The notes beneath the pieces are model-generated. The model did no database searches, was not told the origin of the DNA, and saw nothing but the letters and a program-made list of their open reading frames with translations. Position numbers and translations under genes: made by a program. From Tritrichomonas musculus (lineage: Eukaryota > Parabasalia > Tritrichomonadida > Tritrichomonadidae): DNA of 64,000 nucleotides. Below, piece by piece: positions 10,357-19,297 of this stretch; the first letter of the stretch is position 1; each line of letters begins with the position of its first letter. The stretch covers positions 1-64,000 of the forward strand of contig JAPFFF010000036.1 in NCBI GenBank assembly GCA_039105265.1, written 5' to 3'.

Positions 10357-11859
10357 CTAATGAATAGAAGAAGGGGATTTAGCAGCTAGAACTATTTTCT
10401 TGGCTTCTTCTTCTGAAATCCCAAGAATTCTGACCAACTCCTGAACTTTTTGATCGTCATTCAAATTGACAATTTTGGGCAGCATTTGAACAGTGTCGTT
10501 CATTTGAGTGGCGAATGTTTCGCTTGCCTTTGCGCGCGCCAGCTGGCTTTTTGCACGCTGGTTCTGTAAGTCATTCAAGCCATTATTTGACCAAGTTATT
10601 TTTTTTCTGAATGAAAAAGCGGTTGCGCAATCACGTGCTCTTTGCGACCGTTTAACAGCAGCTGTTTTATTTTCTCTCTCAATTTTATTTTGATGCAATT
10701 TATTCAATTTTTCTTTATATAAATCGTCCTGATTTTTCCTGATCATTGTGTCACGTTGCTCCAGTTTGTTTTTGTAATTTTCAAGTTCTTCTCTTTGCTT
10801 ATTGAAAATTCTTTCAGCTGCCTCGTTCCGCTTTTTGAGAAGGGTTGCTTCTTTTTCAATTTTTTCGTTTGTCTGCTTCTTGTTCGTGGTCATTACTTTT
10901 TCAAAATTGATCTGTTCCGTCTGAAGCAACTTTTCAACTTTTCCCACTTTTTGTGAGACATATTCAAAATTTCGTTTTTCAACGGCTTTTGATTGTTCTT
11001 CTCTCAATGTGGCTTTTTGAGAGAGTCTATCGTCCCTCTCTTGAAGTTTGTGTGGAATTGACGACATCACTTCATCGTTCTTATTAAGCCTTTGCTGCAT
11101 CTGTGAAATTTTGTCGTTATATTGGCGGTTTTGACGCTCTATCGTTTCTTTAATTTTTTTGTCAGTTTTACTCGCTCTTTCTTCGAGTTGCTGCTTCTTT
11201 TGCTGAGTGACAAATAAAATTCTCTTTTCTGATTCATCGTCACTTTTTTTTGATGTATCTGTTTTATTTAAAAAAGTGTCATTTTTTTGTGTTTCTTGCT
11301 TTGAAAATTGCTTATCAATTTTTTCTTGGGCTTCATTCAATTTTTGTGTGCGTTTTTCATCGTATCCCATTGAAATTTTTTGCTGATATTGAATCTTTTC
11401 TTCTCCTTGTTGAATTTTGTACGCTTGCCTTAATTGGTTGAGAGCTATCGTCTTCAGAATTTGCTTGTTTTGGTCTAATTTGGTTTTGAGTATGTTTGCA
11501 TCTCGAGTTGCTAGCTTTTTTTCATATATTACATCTGGTGATGATTTTAAATCTGATTGTTCTTGAATGCTTTTTCGTGTTTCTTGAATTTGTTTGATTA
11601 AATCTGAACGAATTGACATATGGCATTTATAGGCAGACATGGCATGCGATTCATCTTTTTCTGTTTTTAAAAAATGTTGATATGGAAGAGCTGCAATGTC
11701 ATCTGCTGAGATCCCTAACAATGACATTGCATCAATAACTGATTTATTTCTGAGAGAAAAGGGGAGTGGTTCTGGTGACTCAACAATACTTTTGGGAATG
11801 ATTTTTGGATAAACAATTTGAGGTTTTTCCTTCTTTTCTGAAGGAGTATTCTCATTCAT
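10357..11859 (-). CDS. Coiled-coil protein, 500 aa
   Basis: Begins with an ATG and reads through 500 codons. Residues 1-60 are Pro-rich (KPQIVYPKIIPKS, PEPLPFSLR) followed by a short helical motif (MSLLGISADDIAALPYQHFL). Residues about 70-440 are highly charged Glu/Lys/Gln/Arg heptad-like coiled coil. The C-terminal about 45 residues (QKVQELVRILGISEEEAKKIVLAAK) form a small helical domain that resembles a UBA-type or helix-turn-helix fold. No membrane segment is present. Such proteins in trichomonads are usually cytoskeletal, but I do not recognise a specific family. A TCATT Inr-like motif lies 34 nt upstream on this strand (11891-11895). Confidence 0.8.
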   Translation of the reverse strand: MNENTPSEKKEKPQIVYPKIIPKSIVESPEPLPFSLRNKSVIDAMSLLGISADDIAALPYQHFLKTEKDESHAMSAYKCHMSIRSDLIKQIQETRKSIQEQSDLKSSPDVIYEKKLATRDANILKTKLDQNKQILKTIALNQLRQAYKIQQGEEKIQYQQKISMGYDEKRTQKLNEAQEKIDKQFSKQETQKNDTFLNKTDTSKKSDDESEKRILFVTQQKKQQLEERASKTDKKIKETIERQNRQYNDKISQMQQRLNKNDEVMSSIPHKLQERDDRLSQKATLREEQSKAVEKRNFEYVSQKVGKVEKLLQTEQINFEKVMTTNKKQTNEKIEKEATLLKKRNEAAERIFNKQREELENYKNKLEQRDTMIRKNQDDLYKEKLNKLHQNKIERENKTAAVKRSQRARDCATAFSFRKKITWSNNGLNDLQNQRAKSQLARAKASETFATQMNDTVQMLPKIVNLNDDQKVQELVRILGISEEEAKKIVLAAKSPSSIH

Positions 11860-12896
11860 AAATTACAAATAACGTTTTTTTTTTTTTCAATGATTTTTAA
11901 TCGTTATTTACCAATTTGTTGAATTTGAAAAGGGAAATTATGTATTTTCAGATATAACTCATTAAATAATTATGAGATGGTTCAGGTTTAAAGTTGGCTT
12001 GCTTATATTGTCATTGAAAGTCCAACCAATGATTTCGGAATTTATTTCTAATCTATTTCATTCTTTCATATAAACTTATAATTCTAATCTATTTATATTT
12101 AAAATATAATATGCAAAACATTGGAATGATATTTTTGCTAATTTTATATATGCTAATGATAATTTTTAAATGTGTATTTTAACAATGATATTCTTTTGCA
12201 TGATTCATTTTCATGCCAGTATGATGATTGACCTACACCCAATATTTATATAATACTTTTGATTTGTTTTGATGATATATGCATTTTTTTTTGCTCATGA
12301 CTATTATTATTTGTAAAGAATGTATCAATACTGTTTTTGTTGAACAGTAAACTATAAATGTTAATTTTGGATATTATTTTTTTTTAGAACAAAATATCTA
12401 TTTTTTTGTTTCTATTCTGTACTTATTTGTTCACTCAAAAAGTTTGAATTCTTCTTCTTTTTTCTCAAGTTTAAGACATAAGTTGAGTATAAAAGATTTT
12501 TTTGAAAATATTTTATCTGTTTTCTTTATTCTTTTGTCATGAATTTTGGAGAAATTTGTTTTCCTTAAATGAAAGCTGGATTTGCTTTTCAAAATTTGTA
12601 ATGCTATTTCTTTAATATTATAAATTTTTATATCGTTATTATTTTACAATATTTTATTTCTTATTTTTTTCTCAGCTTTAAAGATTATTTTTTTATGCTC
12701 CATGACTAGTCTTTACGAATATATTAATAAATTTATAATCAACTTTTTGAATTATAAAATTATTTCAAAAAGTGGATTCATGGAAAAAGCGATTGTCCTT
12801 TTTTTTTTTTTTTTGAATTACAGCTGTTTCGGAAATAGATTAGAATTTTTTGGAAATAAAATAGTAACCGTTTTATTTTTTTGGAAATAAAATATT
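11860..12896. other. AT-rich spacer
   Basis: No gene recognised. Poly(T) runs and repeated TTTTGGAAATAAAAT units (about 12845-12910) lie directly before the protease domain. A papain prodomain or signal peptide is not detectable here in any frame. Confidence 0.5.
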
Positions 12897-13627
12897 TTTT
12901 TTTGGAAATAGTGAACGATTATTTTGCATTCAATTTTCCATATTCAAAAAAGGATTGGCCAACACCACCAGAAGAGTTAGATTGGAGAGAAAAAGGAGCA
13001 GTGAACACTCCTACAAGTCAAGGTTTCTGTGGTTCATGTTGGGCTTTTGGAGCAATTGCTGCATGTGAAGGTTGTTGGTTTTTGAACAAAAACCAACTTT
13101 TAAAATATTCAGAACAAGATTTAGTTGATTGTGTTGAAAAGTGTGAAGCATGTGGAGGTGGATTTGCAGTTGAAGCCTTAAATTATGTAATCGAATCACA
13201 AAATGGCCAATTCAATCTTGATTCTGATTATCCATACATTGCTGATTACCAAGGTTGTCGCTATGATCCATCTAAAGCAATTGGTGGTATTGGAGGTTAT
13301 GTACTGCCAACTCCAGAAGATGAAGATGATCTTCTTGCACATGTTGCACATTACGGACCTTCAACAATTGTTATTGACGGATCCTCCTTTTTTTTCCAAA
13401 CATACACATCATGCATTTATGACGACGATGAATCATGCTTGACTTCTTATAGTAATCATGCAGTTTGCTGCGTTGGATATGGTACTCAAGATGATATTAA
13501 ATATTGGATAGTCAAAAATTCTTGGGGTGCAAATTGGGGTAAAGATGGATTCGTTAGAATGATTAGAGGAAAAAATATTTGTGGAGTAGCAACTCTTACT
13601 TATTCAGTTTATTACGATAATAAATAA
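12881..13627 (+). pseudogene. Papain-family (C1A) cysteine protease, mature domain only
   Basis: The frame covers the whole mature papain domain: LDWREKGAVNTPTSQGFCGSCWAF with the catalytic Cys and its oxyanion Gln, a disulphide-rich region with GGGFAVEALNYV, SNHAVCCVGYG with the catalytic His, and VKNSWGANWGKDGFVRM with the catalytic Asn. The triad is intact. What is missing is the usual signal peptide and inhibitory prodomain (ERFNIN/GNFD region). The frame begins at a TTG inside repetitive T-rich DNA and has no ATG until close to the C-terminus. It is therefore probably a 5'-truncated copy of a trichomonad cysteine protease gene; an undetected upstream exon is the alternative. Confidence 0.8.
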
Positions 13628-14204
13628 TTATCTAATAAATATTCAACTCAAGATTTTTTTTTTTTAAATATAAAAGTTCAGAATGTCAGATTTGATTCAA
13701 AATCAAACTTTTTCAATAAAGTAAACCTTTCATATATATATCCTATTTTCATCTAATTATTAATGAATTGGATTTGTACATTAATTTAATTCAATTTATA
13801 ATTTTACCGTTCTTATCATTTTAATATTTTTGATATTATTTAAATGCTTCTACTTCAACGTGCATTTCCATCTGGAAAATAAATTAGAAACGATTCTAAA
13901 TTGGTTGTTTGCTTTAAAAATGAATGTGTTGAAGATGTGTGACAAATGGTTCCAATGAAAATGTACTTCAATACTAGAAATGATATAGTGTTTCAATTGG
14001 ATGCATTGAATTCAAGGAATTGGAATTTGAATCAAAATATTGAAAACACAACAAATAACTCCAATCATTCGAATGAATCTTTGGCATTGAATTGAAAAAG
14101 TTTATTTAAATTTGGCAACAAGTCTTACTGTTTTATGTAATATTTGCAAAAAGATTTAATTAATTTAAGAAAAAATATATATTAATATCTAAGAGATATT
14201 TTTT
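13628..14204. other. Intergenic spacer, nothing recognised
   Basis: AT-rich sequence between the convergent protease and BspA genes. No open frame or repeat of note. Confidence 0.5.
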
Positions 14205-15389
14205 TTACCTTTTATTTACAACACACCATTCAGGAAATGCATTTTTTCCAATTTTATGAACATAATGGGGAATAACAATTGATTTTAATGATTTGCATTT
14301 TGCGAAACAATTGTGACCAATTGAACCGAGTGACATAGGAACAAAAACTTGTTGAAGTGAAGAACATTCAGCAAATGCGTGGTGATCTATTGATTGCAAT
14401 AATTGAGGCAGAATGATTTGTTTCAATTTAGAACATCCAGAAAAAGTCTCTTTTTTGATTTTTGTTAGCATCATTGGAAGTGTGATTTCAGTCAATGCTT
14501 TACATCTATAAAAGCAACGTTCACCAATTGATAAAACTGAATTAGGAATTGTAATTGCCTTAATTTTAAAGCATTGGTTAAAAGCAGATGCTCCAATTAA
14601 AGTCACTGACTGAGGAATCATTACTGTTGTAAGAGAATCACATCCAAAGAATGCATTATCTGGAATTGATGTTATTGAATTAGGAATGATAATTTGAGTC
14701 AGTGATTCGCACAGATCGAAACATCCAATACATAATGTCACAATTGATGAAGGAAGATTGATTGATTTGAGTTTTTTACAGCATTGGAATGAATATGGAC
14801 CGATAGAGGTTATAGAAGATGGGATTTCTATTTCAACAAGAGATGTGCAATAGCCAAAAACGCAATCATCAATTTCATTCATTGACGGTGGAATAACGAT
14901 TCTTTCTAATGAATAACAACATCTGAAAGCGGCTCTTTGGATTGATTTAAGTGTTGGTGGGAGGTTTACATGACGAAGGCTAGTGCAATGATTAAAACAA
15001 TCCCATGGAATATCTGTTATAGATGAAGGAATTGTAATTTCTGTTAATGATGAACAATCTCTAAAACATCCCATTCCAATTGAATTTACAGATGATGGAA
15101 TTACTATGTCTTTCAATAATTTGCATTGATCAAATGCATAGTTTTCTATTCTGGTAACTGATGAAGGAATAGTTATTTTGGTTAATGAAGAGCATTCTAA
15201 AAATGCATGAGTTCCAATTGATGTAATAAATGATGGTATTGTAATCTCTTTAAGTGAATCGCTTTTCCAAAATGCATTTGTTCCTATTGTTAAATCTTTC
15301 CTTTCTAATAAAAGATTAAATATTTCACTGTTTTTTCTTTGCGCCAAGCTTATAACATGATAATAAATATAATCAAACAAAAATTTCAT
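14205..15389 (-). CDS. Ankyrin tail plus BspA-like leucine-rich repeat protein
   Basis: A 394-aa frame starting at an ATG. The first 35 residues are the end of an ankyrin repeat (SLAQRKNSEIFNLLLERKDLTI). They run directly into about 15 TpLRR/LRR_5 repeats of the BspA type, with the recurring pattern LKEITIPSSVTSIG.AF..CSSL. No signal peptide or C-terminal membrane segment is seen. BspA-like repeats in trichomonads are linked to surface or scaffold binding roles. Upstream on the same strand are a lone ankyrin repeat and a DUF3447/ankyrin frame. Together these match the DUF3447-ankyrin-LRR order seen again at 34124-37417, so this may be the 3' part of a larger gene. Confidence 0.8.
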   Translation of the reverse strand: MKFLFDYIYYHVISLAQRKNSEIFNLLLERKDLTIGTNAFWKSDSLKEITIPSFITSIGTHAFLECSSLTKITIPSSVTRIENYAFDQCKLLKDIVIPSSVNSIGMGCFRDCSSLTEITIPSSITDIPWDCFNHCTSLRHVNLPPTLKSIQRAAFRCCYSLERIVIPPSMNEIDDCVFGYCTSLVEIEIPSSITSIGPYSFQCCKKLKSINLPSSIVTLCIGCFDLCESLTQIIIPNSITSIPDNAFFGCDSLTTVMIPQSVTLIGASAFNQCFKIKAITIPNSVLSIGERCFYRCKALTEITLPMMLTKIKKETFSGCSKLKQIILPQLLQSIDHHAFAECSSLQQVFVPMSLGSIGHNCFAKCKSLKSIVIPHYVHKIGKNAFPEWCVVNKR

Positions 15390-15895
15390 TTAAACATACT
15401 AAATCAAACATAATTAAATAATTGTATATGAAATAAAATAAAATATTATAATGTAAATGTCATTTGAAAAAGTATTGTTTGAAAACTTCATTTAAATCAA
15501 ATGAAACTCCATTAATTTTTGAAATATAATTCTATAAAAATGAATAAGATTGAAATTTGATAAAAAAACAAAGTCAAATTTCATTAATTAAAAGATTTAA
15601 ACTATATGAAAAAAAAACATATTAATTAACCATATACGAATTGATATCAATATCATTGACATTTAATAAAAGTTTAATAATGTCTGTATGACCTTTTATG
15701 ATAGCAATACATATGGAATTTGCATTCAAAAAAAAATCAAATTAAACTTCATTTAAAACAAAAAGAAATTAAATTCAACAATATTAAGAAATAAAACGAG
15801 ATAAAAAAATGAAAATATTTTGAAATTCCATTTGAAAATTCAAACCAATTAAAATGTCATATAAATATTTAAGCGGAACTTTATAGAAGTATTTT
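15390..15895. other. Spacer holding one ankyrin repeat
   Basis: AT-rich sequence between two same-strand frames of an apparent ankyrin-LRR gene. The only coding-like part is the ankyrin repeat at 15626-15728 on the minus strand. The rest is repeated CATTTAAA/ATTCAA-type sequence. Confidence 0.5.
15626..15728 (-). pseudogene. Isolated ankyrin repeat
   Basis: Read on the minus strand it gives NSICIAIIKGHTDIIKLLLN followed by DIDIN and a stop soon after. It lies midway between the DUF3447 frame and the LRR frame, both on this strand. It occupies the place expected for a middle ankyrin repeat of one large protein. Confidence 0.55.
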
Positions 15896-16927
15896 TTAAA
15901 AAACTATTTTTCTATTTACATCAATCTTGGTTGTTTTTAAAAAAAGTTCAACAAGTTGATAATGTCCATATTTGCATAAATAGTAAAAAACTACATTATT
16001 ATTTAATTCGTTTGGGAAAAACAAAAAATTGTAATATTCAATAGGATCAGCAATATTATTAATATTGTTTTCAAGAAAATTTTTTAAAAAATATTTTGAT
16101 AAGTTATAATGATGGCATTTGATTGATTCTCTGTATAATTGAAAATAATTAATTTGATTTCCATGAGAAAGTAAATTCTGTTTGACTAATTCAATGATTT
16201 CTGGATCATTCCCATGAATTGCATAAATTAATAAAGAATGTGTAAATTTTGCATTATTTAAAAGCAGATATTTGAATATTTGAGTTGATCCAAAAAAGGC
16301 TGAATATTCGATCAAAGATGGATTGTTTTTGATTAGAAATGAATGTGTTTCAAATATTGAAGGATTTACTGAAGATGAAAGAAAGATATTATTTTGATTA
16401 ACATAAATTATAAATTCTTCAATTAAATCATTTCTTATTAGATAGCATATATGATTATCATTTTCTCCAATGTGCTGTTTTTGCTTAATTTCATCTGGTT
16501 GACTAGTATTAAAATAAATCTGATTATTAGGCAAAAACAGTTTTAATTTCATTGAAATTTTATCATTAAATTGATCATAAGAAATCATATTTTCTTCGAT
16601 AAAAAATAAAAGAATTCGTTTATTACTTTTGAAAATGTCGACTATTTCTGAATTTGAAAAGGTATGTTTGATTGTGTCTTTGAAGAATAACATAATTTTT
16701 TCAATTCTAGCAAAAAAATTTGATGTTCTATAATGATTATTTGCTATTTTTGCTATGATTCTTAATATGGTTTTTATTTCTTTATTATTGTTCAAAATTT
16801 CTTGATCATTGAAAATCTGGATTAAATTTTGGTATTTTTCTTCAGTATCACATTCATTGCTGACGATAAAATCATGCATACTACTTTGGATTTCTTTACT
16901 CTTTTCCAAGTATGATTTAATTTCCAT
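15896..16927 (-). CDS. DUF3447/ankyrin protein, N-terminal block
   Basis: A 343-aa frame from an ATG. The N-terminus (YLEKSKEIQSSMHDFI) and the middle segment (GENDNHICYLIRNDLIEEFIIYV, then ETHSFLIKNNPSLIEYSAFFGS) are the signature of the large trichomonad DUF3447 ankyrin family. The C-terminus is one ankyrin repeat ending KIDVN followed by a short tail and stop. Sister copies lie at 23382-24498 and 34124-35227. Proteins of this kind are presumed cytoplasmic interaction scaffolds; no catalytic residues are present. The stop just after a repeat unit, with further ankyrin and LRR sequence downstream, raises doubt about the true gene end. Confidence 0.8.
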   Translation of the reverse strand: MEIKSYLEKSKEIQSSMHDFIVSNECDTEEKYQNLIQIFNDQEILNNNKEIKTILRIIAKIANNHYRTSNFFARIEKIMLFFKDTIKHTFSNSEIVDIFKSNKRILLFFIEENMISYDQFNDKISMKLKLFLPNNQIYFNTSQPDEIKQKQHIGENDNHICYLIRNDLIEEFIIYVNQNNIFLSSSVNPSIFETHSFLIKNNPSLIEYSAFFGSTQIFKYLLLNNAKFTHSLLIYAIHGNDPEIIELVKQNLLSHGNQINYFQLYRESIKCHHYNLSKYFLKNFLENNINNIADPIEYYNFLFFPNELNNNVVFYYLCKYGHYQLVELFLKTTKIDVNRKIVF

Positions 16928-17830
16928 TTATTTTTTAAAAAAATGTACGTTTAACTTTATTCTATTTGAATTTTAGATAATCGTTCATGCTTCAATTTGC
17001 TTTTTTTAAAAATTAATTAATATCTTAAAATTTAACTTATTATATATATTATTTTATTATTAATTAAAAATCTATAATCAAGAAATAATTCTTATTTAAT
17101 GTATTTATTTAAATACATCTAGAAATCAATTTCAAAATCGAATGAATGATTTATTAACAAGATCAGTTTCTATAATATCGCCATGAATATCAAAAGAAAT
17201 TATACTAAATCCCAAAATACATTGGATGATTATCACAAATACCCAAGCGAGCAGTCGGAAGCTGAAATGGAAACAGCTGTACCAAAACAATCTATTAAAT
17301 TTATTAGATTTTAGCTCTGCCTGGTTGGAAAAAATATCATTCAACACTGGAGTAAAACAGAGAAAAAAACATGAGCCATATAGCATCAATTGTTCGAAAT
17401 AAGTTGGTTGGTTTTAATAACTTAGAAAACAAAGCTGATATAATTAATGTTTCTGCTACAGATGCTCGATTGCCTTATTTGTCTAAAAAAACAACACTTT
17501 AAATTATTAATCTATTTTAACAAATGTGGAAAACATTAATCATTAGTTTATTTATTTACATGAAAATTAGATAAGAGTAATTAAAATTCATTGTTTAATC
17601 AAATCTTTTTTATAAAAATAAAAAATAAAATGAATTCAAAAAAGCGTTTGTTTATCATTTTACGAGTCTCAGAAAATAAAATAAACTATTCAATTTATAG
17701 TCAGAAAATTTTTTTGTTTTTCAAAATTTGAATTGATAGAAAATTAAATTCAATTAATAGTCAACAGATTTTATGATGACTGATTTGAGCAACAATTATT
17801 ATCAGAGATAATTTCAAAAAATTATTATCA
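16928..17830. other. Divergent intergenic region
   Basis: Lies between genes reading away from each other. Two short overlapping frames occur, one on the plus strand at about 17183-17311 and one of 85 codons on the minus strand at 17132-17389. Neither resembles a known protein. A 43-codon plus frame starts at 17370. I treat all three as chance. Confidence 0.45.
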
Positions 17831-19297
17831 ATGATTGAAAGATATGATCTTTCTCCAAAAATCACCAAAAAAAACAAAGTTGAAAATATTCAATCAATAA
17901 TAGATAAATTTATAACGATATATTCGGACTCATTTGATAAAAATGCTTTTAATAATGATTTATCTTCTGCTTTTTTCAATAAAATTCAAAATTTGATTGA
18001 ATCTTTTACCAGAAGTATCGAATACAATAGTACCAAAAATGATTGTCCTGAAATAATACGACGATTTCAAGATGATTTAAACATTTTTATATCAAATTTT
18101 GTATTTTTTTTAAAGCGTTGTACTATTAATTTGGAAAGAATTCAAAAAATAGTTAATCAAGGCTTGGAGGAACAATATTTAGGCAGAGTTTTAAATCAAT
18201 ATTATTTAGAATTAGCGATGTTTGAGTATGTTCACAATATTAAAACAATGGATCAACCACCATTTTATCAAATGTCAAATCTTCCAATTTATCAATATCT
18301 CCATGAACAGTTTTATGAAGCAATCAACAAATTTATTAACATAGCTGGTCCACATGGATCAGGAAAAACTAGTTTGATTCCTCTTTTTTTAGCAAGTCGT
18401 TCGTTAGGAGTTAATATCAGATCACGATTCATCATTGTTATCGAAAACGATGTCTCATCAATTCAAAATCTCAAAAAACTGTATAAACAAATCAATACAA
18501 ATAAAAATTCATACATGAAGAAAGTTGAAAATTATTTATTAATTACATCATCACTTTCAAAATTTTACGATAAATTAAAAAATGGAGGAGAATCAACAAT
18601 TATTGCTATATTAACCCCACTTGAAGGTGTCCAACTTATTTGCAAAATGGTTTCTGATACAAGTGAAGATGTGTCATTCCTGAAAAACTCAACTTTTGTC
18701 CTAGATGATATAAACCAAAGAAAAATTGAAACAGATGTTCTTGCACAAAACATTTTGAATCGTGTATTCAATCAAGATCTATTCAGAGAAAGAGCAAAAA
18801 TTGTTTTATTGGGGAATTATTTTGATTCTCGTTTTTCTGCAATATTTCGTAATCATTGTGATTCTTTGGAAGTTCCTGTTAAAACAAAGAATATAACAAT
18901 AAAAGAAGTCAATTGTAAAAATTATCTAGAAATTTGTAAAATGTCAATTATTCATGAAATGAAGAACTTTTTTGATTCATGGAAAAAGAATGATGAAGTA
19001 AATATTGGATCTGTAATTGTTTTCGTTCCAAATGTCAAAGCAGGCCGAATATTGATTAAAAACCTTTTTAAAATTTATTTAAATAATTCAATCAATGTTG
19101 TTCCACTTCAGACCAAATTTAAAAAAGGAGAATCGTTAATAAATTTCAATGAAAGACTCATTAAAGACATCGGAAATGAATTGGATGAAAGATTAAGAGA
19201 TTCTATCTTTGAAAATCCTGAAATGGATAAAAATGATGACCTGATTTTCATTTATCCAATTGATTTCACAGGCAATGTAAATGAAGAAGAAAGATAG
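17831..19297 (+). CDS. DEAH-type helicase, N-terminal part of a DEAH-RBR fusion
   Basis: A 488-codon frame from an ATG. It has a helical N-terminal region, then a helicase core with Walker A GPHGSGKTS (residues 173-181). Motif II appears as LDDINQR (291-297), in the position of the DEAH box, so the usual DEAH residues are replaced by DDIN. A VFVPNVKAG segment corresponds to the second RecA domain. It ends in a TAG at 19295-19297, and the same frame continues in 19298-22711 with the rest of the helicase. The two together resemble plant DEAH11/DEAH12-type helicase-RBR proteins. A divergent motif II suggests weakened or absent ATPase activity. Confidence 0.8.
   Translation: MIERYDLSPKITKKNKVENIQSIIDKFITIYSDSFDKNAFNNDLSSAFFNKIQNLIESFTRSIEYNSTKNDCPEIIRRFQDDLNIFISNFVFFLKRCTINLERIQKIVNQGLEEQYLGRVLNQYYLELAMFEYVHNIKTMDQPPFYQMSNLPIYQYLHEQFYEAINKFINIAGPHGSGKTSLIPLFLASRSLGVNIRSRFIIVIENDVSSIQNLKKLYKQINTNKNSYMKKVENYLLITSSLSKFYDKLKNGGESTIIAILTPLEGVQLICKMVSDTSEDVSFLKNSTFVLDDINQRKIETDVLAQNILNRVFNQDLFRERAKIVLLGNYFDSRFSAIFRNHCDSLEVPVKTKNITIKEVNCKNYLEICKMSIIHEMKNFFDSWKKNDEVNIGSVIVFVPNVKAGRILIKNLFKIYLNNSINVVPLQTKFKKGESLINFNERLIKDIGNELDERLRDSIFENPEMDKNDDLIFIYPIDFTGNVNEEER

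Noticed and set aside
17132-17389. 85-codon minus-strand frame with a hydrophobic segment
   Set aside because: It overlaps another short frame on the plus strand, has no recognisable family and no promoter-like motif.
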